DNA of 64,000 nt from Mastacembelus armatus (lineage: Eukaryota; Chordata; Actinopteri; Synbranchiformes; Mastacembelidae), in contig NC_046640.1 of the NCBI RefSeq assembly GCF_900324485.2, positions 18,538,217-18,602,216 of the forward strand, written 5' to 3'. Position numbers and translations under genes: made by a program. A model generated the notes under the pieces. It was given only the letters and a program-made list of their open reading frames with translations, ran no database searches and was not told the origin of the DNA. Below, piece after piece: positions 21,957-34,000 of the stretch; positions within the stretch are counted from its first letter, which is position 1, and the number at the start of each line of letters is the position of its first letter.

Positions 21957-22383
21957 AGTCTCTGGCACAGTAATACACAGCAGTGTCTTCAGGCTGCATG
22001 TTCTGTCCATTCAGAGTCGCTGTGTTGCTGGAAGAGTCTAAGTCAATACTGAACTTGTTCTTTAGTGAATCTTTGTAGGATGAAGCACCAGCAGCTTTGC
22101 TTCCAATCCACTCCAGTCCTTTCCCTGCAGGCTGTCTGACCCAGTGTGTGTGCTAGCTGCTCACAGAATAAGAGACCTGACAGGTGATGGTCAGACGTTG
22201 ACCTGGCTGCACAGTCACAGAGGCTGGCTGTGTCAGCTGTTCACATTTCACACCTGTTAAAAATAATAAATATATTATGACAAATTATGAAGTGACACTG
22301 TAAAAATGAACAGTTTTCTAAGTCAAATCTAGAGACTCACATGATCCAGCTGCCAACAGCAGCAGCAGAGCAACAGGAAACAT
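21957..22383 (-). pseudogene. V12: VH pseudogene, family B
   Basis: Leader exon 22341-22383 and V exon 21957-22253 are otherwise complete. CDR1 carries an in-frame TAG (SYSVSS-stop-HTHWVRQPAGKG). RSS 21918-21956 is intact (CACAATA, 23, ACAAAAACC). FR3 reads [23 protein letters not shown]. It pairs with V11 as V5 pairs with V4, so it is probably a duplicate of V5 that picked up a stop. Confidence 0.9.
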
Positions 22384-23550
22384 GTTTTCTAATGAAAGTG
22401 ATGTGTGAACTACTCTGACAGTCTGACTGGAGGTTTTTATAGGTATGAGGAAGGTCACTGAGTTTGCATAGAATCAGACTCATAAGAGCTACAGTGTTGG
22501 TGTGATCAGATCTAATAATAGTTGGTTCATTGTTCAGTGAAAACATGGCTGGAAATCAGCTCTGCCTTAGATATGAATGTTTCATTTCATTACATATTTA
22601 ACTGTAACATGTTGAAAAGGTCCCAGCATTTACTTTAACAGTTCCTGAAAACTGTTAATGCCTGAATGACAGTAATTAAAATTCAAAAACTTATATACAT
22701 AGTATTATAAATGTCCTGCAGACTGCAGCAGAAGAGAAAAAAACATTTTTATTTGAAATGTTTTATTGGTGTCAGCTGCAGTGTAAGTGAAATGAAAGCA
22801 GCACAAATACATTCAAATACTCTTTACTCCTCTATCAATAATAAATGTTTTTTCTACATTTAAGTAATTATCATATATATACTTTTTGTTTGTTAAACTA
22901 CCACCATGGATAGAAACTAAAAATTATAAACTCCAGACAATTGTATTTTCCATTCTGTGATAAATATTGTAGTTCAGTTCTCTGTGATCAGTGTTTCAGA
23001 AATGCATAAACTTGTCCCTCAGTTCTCTGCAAGTTATTGATGTGTTTATAATTTGGGAAGTGTTTTCATAGACCTCCCTCTACTGGTTTAAAAAGGGAAC
23101 ATGTAACACACATTTTCATAAACTGAATATTTTTAAAACACCTTTGGAAAATGTGACGACAAAACATATAAGAAATGTCACCTTTAGTTTTGTAGCAGCT
23201 ACAAATTACAAAATAAAAATTGGCTCCATATATGTAGGTATTTGTTAATACTTCGGTAGAAAATGAGTCACTTTTCAGTTTAACTTTGTTAGACGTTATT
23301 TTATAACCAATATTTTTGAAACAGAAGGTATCTTTTTTTTTTTTTTTTTTTTTAGATAGTTCAAGTATTTTGTTTCTCTTTTATTGTGATGGCAGCTGCA
23401 GTGGGAGGCTAAAACAATGTTACCACAAGGGTTTTTCTATCATTCAGGAAATTGCATTGACTAATTTTTTTATCAACTCAACAAGAATTCATGACTTTAT
23501 GAATGTTCACTTGTGGATCATGGGTGTTTAGTTTCAGCCGTGTGTTTGTG
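22384..23550. repeat. V12 promoter and flank
   Basis: Parallels 12912-13700 (the flank after V5) and ends before the V13 RSS. A run of about 20 T at 23332-23352 is low-complexity sequence. No gene seen. Confidence 0.6.
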
Positions 23551-23589
23551 GGTTTTTGTGCAGGTTGGTTGGTGGTTTTTACCACTGTG

Positions 23590-24038
23590 GGCCCACGTGC
23601 ACAGTAATAAACAGCTGTGTCCTCAGGCTGCAGATTCTCTGCTTTTATAGTCACTGTTCCAGCAGAAGTGTCTCTGCTGTAGCTGAACTTGTTCTTTAAA
23701 GCATTATTTTGATAAAAGTCTCCTCCACCCCACATATGGAAAATCCACTCCATTGGTTTTCCTTTACGCTGTCTCATCCAACCTGTTGCATAGCTGCTAT
23801 CAGTCAGAGAATAACCAGAGACCTGACAGGTGATGGTCAAAGATTGTCCAGGCTGCACAGCCTTTGAGTCTGGCTGGATGAGATTGAGACTGTGAACACC
23901 TGTGGAAACAGAAATCAACATTATCTCCATCATTCATCTGAATATTCAGTGTTTCTAATGTGTTTGTTAGTGTGAATCCACTGAAAGCTCCTCACAGGAC
24001 CCAGCTGCCAGCAGCAGTATCAGAGCTACAGAGAACAT
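23590..24038 (-). CDS. ighv: V13: VH segment, family C
   Basis: Leader exon 23996-24038 (MFSVALILLLAAGSC); V exon 23590-23899 (VHSLNLIQPDSKAVQPGQ). Marks: LTITCQVSGYSLTDSSYATG, WMRQRKGKPMEWIF, CDR2 [43 protein letters not shown] 23551-23589: ACAAAAACC, 23-bp spacer, CACAGTG. Open and spliced normally; likely functional. The octamer position (24135-24142) reads ATTTGAAT, one base off, whereas V17 has the perfect site there. Confidence 0.92.
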
Positions 24039-24711
24039 GGTTGATGTTGAAGCACTTCTGTCCTCTCACTGACACACAGACCCACACTGCACTTCCTTAT
24101 GAGCTACATTCATTTACATATTGTTGAATCATTCATTTGAATCTCACCAAAATCATTTTAAACATTCCAGATGTTGATGTAGAAATCTTGTTGACATAGT
24201 GAGATGATGAGCAGCAACAGATGAAGCTGTAGTCACTGATCCAGCAGTTGCATGTTTCTGTGTGATGTCAATACAAATGTCTAGTTCAGTCTGTCAGTTA
24301 AGCTCAGTGATTAACTGGGGATTGTGTCTTTATACTGACAAAGGTGAGAAGAGCTTGACACTGACTGTCTCCTAGTTTTATTATAACAAACTGCATCGTC
24401 ATTTTTTATTATTTCACTGCCACATTTTTATGTATTTTATAGGCCATTAACTGCAAAATCAAGTGGCCAGAATTCATCTCACACCTTTAACATTTCACTT
24501 TTTCTAACCTGGACAATAACATCATCAGCCCATTGTGGTGTCCTTGGCTGTTTTGTAAGAAAAATGTATTATTTATATTTTTTAATCGTTATTGTTTTTG
24601 ATTAATTAATTCATTAATTTTCTGCATTTCATTTTAAAAACATAAATTAATAAATACAAAACGTTTCACTCTCGGTATTTGAGAGAAATTTTGGATTGGA
24701 TTTGGAACTCA
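24039..24711. repeat. V13 promoter and duplicated flank
   Basis: Matches 28867-29349 (after V17) and partly 17.4-17.95 and 51.6-52.1 kb. It links a family C segment on the left to an A-II segment on the right at both places. No gene seen. Confidence 0.65.
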
Positions 24712-24750
24712 GGTTTTTGTACAGCTGCTGAACCAACTCCAGTCACTGTG

Positions 24751-25199
24751 ACTCTCGAGCACAATAATAAACAGCAGAATCTTCAGTTTTCAGACTGTTC
24801 ATCTGCAGATACAGCTGCTGTCTGTTGTTGTCTCTGGAGATGGTAAACCGGCCTGGGACTGACTGAGAGTAGGATTTGCTGCTGCCACCACCGCTGCTAA
24901 TGAAAGCAACCCACTCCAGTCCTTTTCCAGGAGCCTGTCTGATCCAGGCCATATGGTAGCTGCTGAATATGAATCCAGAGGCTGTACAGGTCAATGTGTG
25001 GGATTCTCCAGGCCTTTTAACCACTGGTTCAGATTCTGTCAGAGTCTGACCATCAACACCTGTCAAGACAAACCAGAAAATAGTCAGTTGATGTAAGTTT
25101 GCACCTTCTTGAATGCAGATTGATTTCAAGCTTTGCAGATATTTTCTCACCTGCCTAGCAGATGGTTAAAAGCAGCAGTCCTGTCCTATAGTCCATCAT
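24751..25199 (-). pseudogene. V14: VH pseudogene, leader stop, family A-II
   Basis: V exon 24751-25059 is fully open: FR1 as usual, CDR1 [27 protein letters not shown]2 [14 protein letters not shown]3 [21 protein letters not shown] 24712-24750 is canonical. The leader exon (25151-25199) has TAG in place of the TGG in LTICWAG, just before the splice donor. That stop should block translation, so I call it a pseudogene, though it may recombine and serve as a conversion donor. Confidence 0.85.
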
Positions 25200-26312
25200 G
25201 TTAAACTGTGTGTCCACTGTTCTCTGTCGTCCTCTCTGCAGTCAGATAAGTAGAGGTGGAAGACATCTGAGTTTTGCATTGACTCCTCCTCACAGGAAGG
25301 AGTGAACCAGACTGGTCATCATAGACATTTCTTGTTTCAGTCAATATATAGTGAGAGTTGTGGTTTGAGCCTAATGAGTTTTCATTCAATCTGAATTAAA
25401 AAAATTTGAATAGGCTTCAGAAAATTATTTCTGTGTAGTAAAATCTGATTTTTCTTCTAATATTGTGTGTAATGCTCAGAATAAGAAACAGTTTTAGCTA
25501 CAAACAAAAACTTCACAGAACTCAAAGTTTAAATATGTAAAGTTTCGTTCTTACTGCCGTGATACAAATTTTACTTTTGACGAAAAATTGATGATCTGTT
25601 GTTTTTTGTATGTTACATCTGTAAAGTAAATAAATGTATTCACATATAGAAAAGCAAAGTCACCACAGTTAAAATGTTAGTAAGTTCTGCTAAATGATGT
25701 TAAACAATCAGGATCCTAACGTGAATTAACACTTCACAGATAAAAGCAGTGTCCTGATCTTTTGATTCATCTGACTGTAATTACAGGTTGATCAGCACTA
25801 ATTTAAAATGTTCACAGGAAACATTATATCAATATTTACACTAAAGACATTTTCTTGGTTAAATGTTACATGTTCGTTTACAGTGTGAAGACCTTTAATA
25901 TGATGGATATGTGTATTTATGTCATTTTAAAATCATGAGCCAGTTGAAAATTTTCAAAAACGTCAACTTTGATTGTTTTTACAGCAAGTTTGTGTATGTG
26001 TGGTCTTAATGTCATATGTCAGATCAGTGGTCTGAAGGCTCCTAAACTGGTGACAAATGAAATGGAAAGAAAACTTTCTGAAGATGAACTTCTTGTTAGG
26101 CTCTAAGTTTTTAAAGTCAGTCTAATTTACTGTTTACTAATGTTCAGTGAGTTTACTGTCTGAGTAATTAAAATGATATTGATAAATTAAAGAACATCTA
26201 AAATCAACCAACTGTTCCCTGTTTACTCCAAAAGTAAACTGGTCTGAAATCATTAGTGGTCTGAGGGCTCCTCCTCTGGTGGCTTCATGTTACAGGTTTT
26301 CAGGCACTGAGG
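25200..26312. repeat. V14 promoter and flanking block without SINE
   Basis: From about 25.58 kb this is the same duplicated block as 2964-4008, but with no RTE and no SINE: it shows the empty SINE site (AAATGTTACATGTTCGTTTA at about 25.86 kb). It is the reference state for those insertions. No gene seen. Confidence 0.7.
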
Positions 26313-26351
26313 GGTTTTTGTTCAGGTCTACTGAGGGTTTGTGTTATTGTG

Positions 26352-26600
26352 AGTCTCTGGCACAGTAATAAACTGCTGTTATTTTCCGTCTTCAGACTGT
26401 TCATCTTTAGATAAAGTTTACTGCTGGAGTCATCTCTGGAGATGGTGAATCTAAACTGGACTGACTGGGAGTAATAGATGGGACTAGTAGCTGTGCTTAT
26501 ATATGCAACCCACTCCAGTCCTTTTCTAGGAGCCTGTCTGACCCAGTTCATAGCGTAGCTGCTGAATGTGAATCCAGAGACTGTACAGGTCAAGGTGTGG
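26352..26600 (-). pseudogene. V15: truncated VH pseudogene, family A-I
   Basis: Keeps FR1 end through FR3: [30 protein letters not shown]2 [21 protein letters not shown]. Homology to family A stops within FR1 at about 26600, so leader, splice acceptor and promoter are lost. An extra base before the YYC region shifts the frame there. RSS 26313-26351 is still complete (CACAATA, 23, ACAAAAACC). GRF of FR3 reads FRF. Confidence 0.88.
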
Positions 26601-27166
26601 TATTTTGACATTTCTCTCACATGTTAAGTAAAATAACAATATTAACACCACTACCATTTATATACGAATAATACAAACAATAAATTTAGTTCAGACATCT
26701 GAAACATCATCAAACAAACTGCTGTATATATAAATCAGTTAAAAACAATGATAGAGTGGATTTAGTATCAAAACTCTCTTCCACATTAGACAAATTACTC
26801 TAATCACCAACATACAGTCGTCTCTCTCTACTGAAAACTTGCTGTATTTTCATCTCATCATGTCACTATCCAGAGTTTTCACTGATCAAATGTTTTTCAG
26901 CTTCTTACTCTTTCAGTCTTGGTTCATGTAATGTGTAGTTGGTACTTGTAAATATGATGCTGGTATTTTTGTTTTAATGTCTGTTAGGAGGTGAAAGGCT
27001 TTTGATAATCGCTGTGATGGATCTAATATAATGATGAAAATAGGTATTACTCATGAGTTTATGGTAAAATATCTATAAATGTGATGTGGATATATCAAAG
27101 TGATTTTAATGGTGTTGACAAAATCCAGATGTGACTGAGGTCAAACTGCTGCTTGTGGTCTGTGGT
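26601..27166. other. Non-coding gap before V16
   Basis: AT-rich sequence starting at the V15 truncation. I see no gene or repeat I can name, and no leader exon for V15. Confidence 0.5.
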
Positions 27167-27205
27167 GGTTTTTGTGCAACTGCTTCACTGTCTCCAGTCA
27201 CTGTG

Positions 27206-27644
27206 TTGTCGAGAACAGAAGTAAACAGCAGAATCTTCTGTTGTCAGGCTCTTGACCTGGAGGTACTGGGTGCTGCTGGGAACATCTTCAGTCATGATGA
27301 AACAGCTTTGAAAGGAGCTGCCATAGCTAGCAGAGTTTGATCCAGCATTCATCTTCCCAATCCACTCCAGAGCTTTCTCTGGCCTCTGTCTTATCCAGTG
27401 AATGTAGTACCTTGTCATGCTGAACCCAGATATGACACAGGACATCTTCACTGTCTCTCCAGGTCTTTTTAGCTCTGAGGCAGACTGGTCCAGTCTGATC
27501 TCACTCCAAACTCCTGTAAATAACAAAATAATGATCATCATCCATCAAACTTATATTTACAAAAGAAATGTTTCACTTTGTTAAAGCATAAATAATTTTC
27601 TCACCATGAATAGTAACTATAAAAAATAAGCTCCATGAAATCAT
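27206..27644 (-). CDS. ighv: V16: VH segment, family E (single copy)
   Basis: Leader exon 27605-27644 (40 bp, [14 protein letters not shown]); V exon 27206-27513 ([18 protein letters not shown]). Marks: [35 protein letters not shown]2 [34 protein letters not shown] 27167-27205: ACAAAAACC, 23-bp spacer, CACAGTG. Open and probably functional. Odd point: FR3 reads [12 protein letters not shown], with Cys where V domains usually have the Arg of the RF motif, so the domain would carry a third, unpaired cysteine. A perfect octamer and a TATA-like site lie upstream. Confidence 0.91.
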
Positions 27645-28379
27645 GATTTCTGTTCTGTAATAGACTCTGCTGTTCAGTTCTTCTAATCAGTGTTTTAGAA
27701 TATACTGTATGAAACGTTTCCAGTGACACATTTTGTGACAGCTGTGTGTTTATAAGGAAGAAATCATTTGCATAGACTGCCCTCTACAGGTTTAGTAATA
27801 GAATGTGTAACACACGTCATTTCCATAAGTAGTTTACCTACAACTGTTGCCTGTGTTAACTTGACCACATTACAAAATGAAAACTGCAAACCATGTGTGT
27901 ATTTATTTATTGATTTGTACTTTGGAAGAGATAAAACTATTGTTAATTTATCTTTGTTAGATTTTTCTGTTTTGTACCTCATTGCAAGTAGGAAGGAAAA
28001 GTGGTTTCCCATCTTCTCTATGCATCAGAATACACAAAGATAAAAGTGTGAAAATGTTTCATGTTGAAGATATTTTTTCTGAGTCTATTTTATTGTTGTG
28101 CAGGCTGCAGCAGAATTCAAAACATATTTACAAATATTTTTTATTAATATTTGAAATGTTTTACTGATGTCAGCTGCAGTGTAAGTCAAATGAAAACAGC
28201 ATAAATACATTCACATAGTCAACTAGACTACTCTATCAGTAACAAAGGTTTTCTTCTACCTTTAAGTAATTTTTAAAAATATTGTTTGTTACATTAGCAC
28301 AGGATTTACCTTGTTAATGTTTTGTTGTCTTAACATTTAGAACATATGTGGTTATGTGTTTCAGTCACATGGGCTAAAG
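27645..28379. other. V16 promoter and non-coding flank
   Basis: Holds the V16 TATA-like and octamer sites (27751-27773), then AT-rich sequence. A part at about 28.15-28.30 kb resembles the flank at 13.29-13.40 and 22.76-22.86 kb. No gene seen. Confidence 0.55.
27766..27773 (-). promoter_or_regulatory. Ig octamer of V16
   Basis: ATTTGCAT on the plus strand (ATGCAAAT on the coding strand), about 120 bp before the V16 start codon. A TATAAG-like site, read on the plus strand at 27751-27756, lies between it and the gene. Confidence 0.75.
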
Positions 28380-28417
28380 GGTTTTTGCTCAGGTCTGTTA
28401 GTGTTTGTGTCACAGTG

Positions 28418-28866
28418 ACACCACGTACACAGTAATAAACAGCTGTGTTCTCAGGCTGCAGATTCAGTCCTGTTAATGTCACAGAACTAGTAGAAGTGTG
28501 TGTGTGGTATTTGAACTTGTTCTTCAAAGCATCATTTTGATGAAAGTCGCCTCCACCCCACATATGGAAAATCCACTCCATTGGTTTTCCTTCAGGCTGT
28601 CTGATCCAACCTGTTGCATAGCTGCTATCAGTCAGAGAATAACCAGAGACCTGACAGGTAATGGTCAAAGACTGTCCAGGCTGCACAGCCTTTGAGTCTG
28701 GCTGGATGAGATTGAGACTGTAAACACCTGTGGAAACAGAAATCAACATTATCTCCATCATTCATCTGAATATTCAGTGTTTCTAATGTGTTTGTTAGTG
28801 TGAATCCACTGAAAGCTCCTCACAGGATCCAGCTGCCAGCAGCAGTATCAGAGCTACAGAGAACAT
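28418..28866 (-). CDS. ighv: V17: VH segment, family C
   Basis: Leader exon 28824-28866 (MFSVALILLLAAGSC); V exon 28418-28727. Nearly the same as V13 from the promoter through CDR2 (SYATGWIRQPEGKPMEWIF, HMWGGGDFHQ). FR3 then differs sharply: FKYHTHTSTSSVTLTGLNL in place of FSYSRDTSAGTVTIKAENL. It ends ENTAVYYCVRG. RSS 28380-28417 is weaker than average: heptamer CACTGTG, nonamer GCAAAAACC, 22-bp spacer by the best alignment. No stop or frameshift; likely functional. The mosaic suggests gene conversion or unequal recombination in FR3. Confidence 0.91.
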
Positions 28867-29349
28867 GGTTGATGTTGAAGCTCTTCTGTCCTCTCACTGA
28901 CACACAGACCCACACTGCACTTCCTTATGAGCTACATTCATTTACATATTGTTGAATCATTCATTTGCATCTCACAAATATCATTTTAAACATTCCAGAT
29001 GTTGTTGTAGAAATCTTGTTGGCATAGTGAGATGATGAGCAGCAACAGATGAAGCTGTAGTCACTGATCCAGCAGTTACATGTTTCTGTGTGATGTCAAT
29101 ACAAATGTCTAGTTCAGTCTGTCAGTTAAGCTCAGTGATTAACTGGGGATTGTGTCTTTATAGTGACAAAGGTGAGAAGAACTTGACACTGACTGTGTCC
29201 TAGTTTTATTATAACAAACTGCAGCATTATTTTTTATTATTTCACTACATTATTTCCTACATTTCATTTTAAAAACATAAATTAACAATAAATACAAAAT
29301 GTTTTATTCTCAGAATTTGAGAGAAATTTTGGATTGGATTTGGAACTCA
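28867..29349. repeat. V17 promoter and duplicated flank
   Basis: Near-copy of 24039-24711. Includes the perfect octamer of V17. It links V17 to V18 as 24.0-24.7 kb links V13 to V14, marking a duplicated C plus A-II unit. No gene seen. Confidence 0.65.
28963..28970 (-). promoter_or_regulatory. Ig octamer of V17
   Basis: ATTTGCAT on the plus strand, a perfect octamer about 97 bp before the V17 start codon. The equivalent site of V13 has one mismatch. Confidence 0.78.
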
Positions 29350-29388
29350 GGTTTTTGTACAGATGCTGAACCAACTCCAGTCACTGTG

Positions 29389-29834
29389 ACTCTCGAGCAC
29401 AATAATAAGCAGCAGAATCTTCAGTTTTCAGACTGTTCATCTGCAGATACAGCTGCTGTCTGTTGTTGTCTCTGGAGATGGTAAACCGGCCTTGGACTGA
29501 CTGAGAGTAGTAGATTTCAGCACTGTCATATCTGATGCTCGCAACCCACTCCAGTCCTTTTCCAGGAGCCTGTCTGACCCAGTTCATCCAGTAGCTGCTG
29601 AATGTGAATCCAGAAGCTGTACAGGTCAATGTGTGGGATTCTCCAGGCCTTTTAACCACTGGATCAGATTCTGTCAGAGTCTGACCATCAACACCTGTCA
29701 AGACAAACCAGAAAATAGTCAGTTGATGTAAGTTTGCACCTTCTTAAAAACACATTGATTTCAAGCTTTGCAGATATTTCCTCACCTGCCCAGCAGATGG
29801 TTAAAAGCAGCAGTCCTGTCCTATAGTCCATCAT
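29389..29834 (-). CDS. ighv: V18: VH segment, family A-II
   Basis: Leader exon 29786-29834; V exon 29389-29694. FR1 [18 protein letters not shown]1 [12 protein letters not shown]2 [17 protein letters not shown]2 [13 protein letters not shown]3 [11 protein letters not shown], then [15 protein letters not shown] 29350-29388 is canonical. Open throughout; likely functional. CDR2 lacks the glycine run of V4 and V9 and is unique here. FR3 has SAAYYC where relatives have SAVYYC. Confidence 0.92.
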
Positions 29835-30406
29835 GTTAAACTGTGTGTCCACTGTTCTCTGTCGTCTTCTCTGCAGTCAGATAAGTAGAGGTGGAAGACA
29901 TCTGAGTTTTGCATTGACTCCTCCTCACAGGAAGGAGTGAACCAGACTGGTCATCATAGACATTATATATTTCAGCAAGACAATTAACATATAGTGAACG
30001 TTTTTTCAGCCAAATAATTTTTTTATTAAATTGATTTGGTTAAAAATTTGAATAGGCTTCAAAAATTCATTTCCTGTAGTGAAATCTCATCTTTGGTCTA
30101 ATGATATTTTGTGTAAACTCTTCCAGTCTACACACTGATCAATCAGACAGAACAAAAACAAAAAACTATTTTAGCTTCAAATAAAAACATGACAGAACTC
30201 AATGTTTATTCCTGTGATAAATACATTAAGTTTTCTTCTTATTGCCCTGATACAAATTTGACCTTTGACAGAAAATAGATGAACTGTTGTCATTTATATG
30301 TTGCCTCTAAAAAGAACATCTGCCAAGTGAATAAATGTATTTAAATATAGGAATGCAAAGTCATCACAGTTAAAATGTTATTAAGTTTTGCTAAAAGGTG
30401 CCAAAC
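29835..30406. repeat. V18 promoter and duplicated flank
   Basis: From about 29.95 kb it matches 43.87-44.40 and 47.75-48.25 kb. It ends where RTE copy D was inserted (after GCCAAAC, a point that is uninterrupted at 44.35 and 48.21 kb). No gene seen. Confidence 0.65.
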
Positions 30407-31001
30407 TACATTTACCGGTCCCAAGTCCGGGTAAATGTAGAGGGTTGTGTCAGGAAGGGCATCCGACATAAAATTTCTGCCAAATCAAACATGCGAATCA
30501 CAAAAATGACTTCCATACCAGATCGGATGCGGCCCGGGTTAACAACGACCGCCACTGGTGCTGTTGACTTACAGGGTGCCAGTGGAAATTGGACTACTGT
30601 TGGTCGAAGAAGGAGAGGAGGAAGGCGTGTTCATAGGCAAAGAGAGAAGAGGAAGGGCAAGAGTGTAGGAGTTAGAGTAGGGACTTTGAATGTAGGGACA
30701 TTGTCAGGGAAAACTAGAGAGTTGGCTGATATGATGGAGAGAAAAAAGGTGGATATCTTGTGTGTTCAGGAGACCAGGTGGAAAGGTAAAGGCAAAGGCA
30801 AAGGCAAATTTATTTGTATAGCACCTTTCATACACTACGCAATTCAAAGTGCTTTACAAGGCATACAATTACATTAAAAGCATTAAAAGCATTGAAAAGA
30901 GCATTTAAAAATAAAGACATTTAACATAAAATAAATTTAAATCAAGTAAAGTAAATTAAAATAAAACATAAAAGCACATTAAGAAAACAAGATAACAATT
31001 A

Positions 31002-34000
31002 TTCGAAGGCAGCAGTAAACAACAGAGTTTTCAATCCTGATTTGAATGAGCTGACAGTTTGAGCAGACCTCAGGTGTCCAGGAAGTTTGTTCCACAAGTG
31101 AGGAGCATAGTGACTGAATGCTGCTTCACTTTGTTTAGTTCTGGTTCTGGGAACACACAATAGACCTGTCCCAGATGACCTGAGGGGTCTGGAAACCTCA
31201 CAGGGAACCAATATATCTTGGTTATATTTTGGTCCACAACCATTTAGTGCTTTATAAACTAGCAATAAAATTTTAAAATCTATCCTTTGACTAACGGGAA
31301 GCCAGTGTAGTGATCTGAGAACTGGTGTGATATGGTCCAGTTTCTTGATGTTTGTAAGGACTCTGGCAGCAGCATTCTGGATTAGCTGCAGCTGCCTGAT
31401 TGACTTTTTGCTAAGACCTGTGAACAAGCCATTACAATAATCTAACCTACTGAAGATAAATGCGTGAACAAGTTTTTCTGCATCTTGTGTAGACAGAAAA
31501 CCTTTTATTCTAGCAATGTTTTTCAGGTGGTAATAGGAAGATTTAGTGATGGATTTTATGTGGTTGTTAAAATTTAGGTCTGAGTCAATGATTACACCAA
31601 GGTTTCTGGCTTGATTTGTAGCTTTCAATGACATGGAGTCAAGGTGAGCAATGACCTTTGACCTTTCATTTTTGGGGCCAAAAACAATCACTTCTGTCTT
31701 GTCTGTATTAAGCTGGAGAAAATTCTGGCACATCCATTCTTTGACTTGATGAATACACTCACATAATGAAATTAGAGGACTATAATCATGAGATGATACT
31801 GATATATAAAGTTGGGTGTCATCTGCATAGGTATGGTAGTCAATGTTGTAGTATTCCATAATCTGAGCAAGGGGCAGCATGTAGATATTGAATAAGAGAG
31901 GACCAAGAATAGACCCCTGAGGAACCCCACATTTCATTTTTGTTCGCTCAGACTCATAGTTACCAAGTGAGACAAAATAGTCTCTATCTTGTAAGTAAGA
32001 TTTTAGCCAATTTAACACTGAGCCAGTAACTCCCACCCAAGCTTCTAGTCTATGAAGCAGCACATCATGATCAACTGTGTCAAATGCAGCACTGAGATCC
32101 AGTAGTACTAAAACAGAGGTTTTGGACTCATCATTATTTAAATGTAAATCATTTAAAATTTGAATAAGTGCAGTCTCTGTGCTGTGGTGTGCGTGAAATC
32201 CAGACTGAAGTGCATTAAAAAGATTGTTTTGCACCATAAATCTGTGAATTTGTTGAGAAACTACTTTTTCAATTATTTTTCCCAGAAATGGAAGATTTGA
32301 TATTGGTCTGTAGTTACTTAATGCTGAAGCATCTAGATTAGGCTTTTTAAGAAGAGGTTTTATAACAGCAGTTTTTAAGGCCTGGGGAAACTGCCCTGAC
32401 TGAAGAGAACTATTGACAATCTGCAATACATCTGGAGCTAAGCTGTTAAAAACATTTTTTTTTAAAATTGTTGGTAAAATATCAAGGCAGCATGATGTAG
32501 ATTTTAATTGTAGAAGGGTTTCTGCCAGAGCTCTGTGATCAAGGAGATCAAAATGTTCTAGATTCACTGGAGAACAAGGAGGCACAGGTGATATTGTCAT
32601 GTTCCTAGGACTGCAGCTAGATATAGTTTGTCTTATCTTTAATATTTTGTCTGTGAAAAAGGCTGCAAAATCATTGCATGACTTTTTGGACAGTAGTTCA
32701 GAAGGAAGAGAGGGTGCTGGGTTTGTGAGTCTGTCTAAAACAGAAAACAATGCGCGGGCATTATTGCTGTTTCTATTGATAACCTCTGAGAAAAATGATT
32801 GCCTTGCATTTTTTAGTTTTTGGTTATAGTTGTGGAGACTCTCTTTGTACAAGTCGAAATGAACCTGGAGTTTGGTTTTTCGCCACCTGCGTTCTGCTTG
32901 TCTGCATATTCTTTTCTGAATTTTAACCACTGTGGCTTTTCTCCAAGGTGACTTTGACTTTTTTCTTGCTGACAATACCTTGGTCCTAATTGGGGCAATG
33001 GAATCAATAACAGTCATAACTTTGGAACTGAAACTGCTTACAAGATCATCAACAGGGGCTGATGACATGGTTGGTGATGATGTAAAAGCCTGAATGAATA
33101 ATGCACAGTTCTTCTCGTTGATGTTCCGCTTTTTGACTACCTCTGTTTCGCCTGTGTGCAAAACAGCAGGGGTGGTTGTTTTAAAAAAAACACAGTAATG
33201 ATCAGAAAGAGCAACATCGGTCACCTCCACCTCAGAAATATTAAGACCTTTAGAAATGATTAGATCCAGTGTGTGTCCCTTGATGTGTGTTGGATCTGTT
33301 ACATGCTGAGAAAGCCCAAAGTTGTCCAGGATGTTCAAGAGTTCATTTGCACTTGCATCATTGAGATTATCAACATGAATGTTAAAGTCACCCACTAAAA
33401 CAATACAATCAAAATCAATGCATACAATAGATAGTAATTTAGCAAACTCGTCAAAAAAATGTGCATTGTACTTTGGGGGTCTATAAATAGTTACAAATAT
33501 TGCTCGACAGGAGGATTTGGTATGAAGAGAAACATATTCAAAGGAGTCAAACTTTCCATATGATATGTTTTTGCATTTGAGGCTATCACTAAATAAAATA
33601 GCAACTCCACCTCCTTTTTTATGTATTCTTGTTTCACTCATAAAACTGAAATTTGGAGGGGTTGATTCAATAAGAACTGCAGCATTATTATCTTGTCCTA
33701 ACCATGTTTCGGTTAAAAACATAAAATCAAGCTTGTGCTTAATAATAAAATCATTGATTAAAAATGATTTGCCTACCAAAGACCTGACATTTAAAAGAGC
33801 TAAATTTAGTGTGTTAAAAACATTGTTTTCCCCATGTTCTGGGACATACTGTGGTTGGCAAGGGATACATAAATTTGCAGAATGCATTGGGTAAATCTTA
33901 TTTCTCTGTAGATTTACCAAACTTTTTCTGTTACCTATCAAAACTGGGATTGAAACAGCTATTTGCATATTGGGCCCCGGCTTTTCCTGGAGAGAGCCAT

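Noticed and set aside
23332-23352. Run of T as a possible poly(A) tail of a retrocopy
   Set aside because: No retrocopy or LINE end is attached; it looks like plain low-complexity sequence.
28411-28417. CACAGTG on the plus strand, which could be read as an RSS facing the other way
   Set aside because: The nonamer and spacer place the RSS on the minus strand for V17; the plus-strand match is due to the near-palindromic heptamer.
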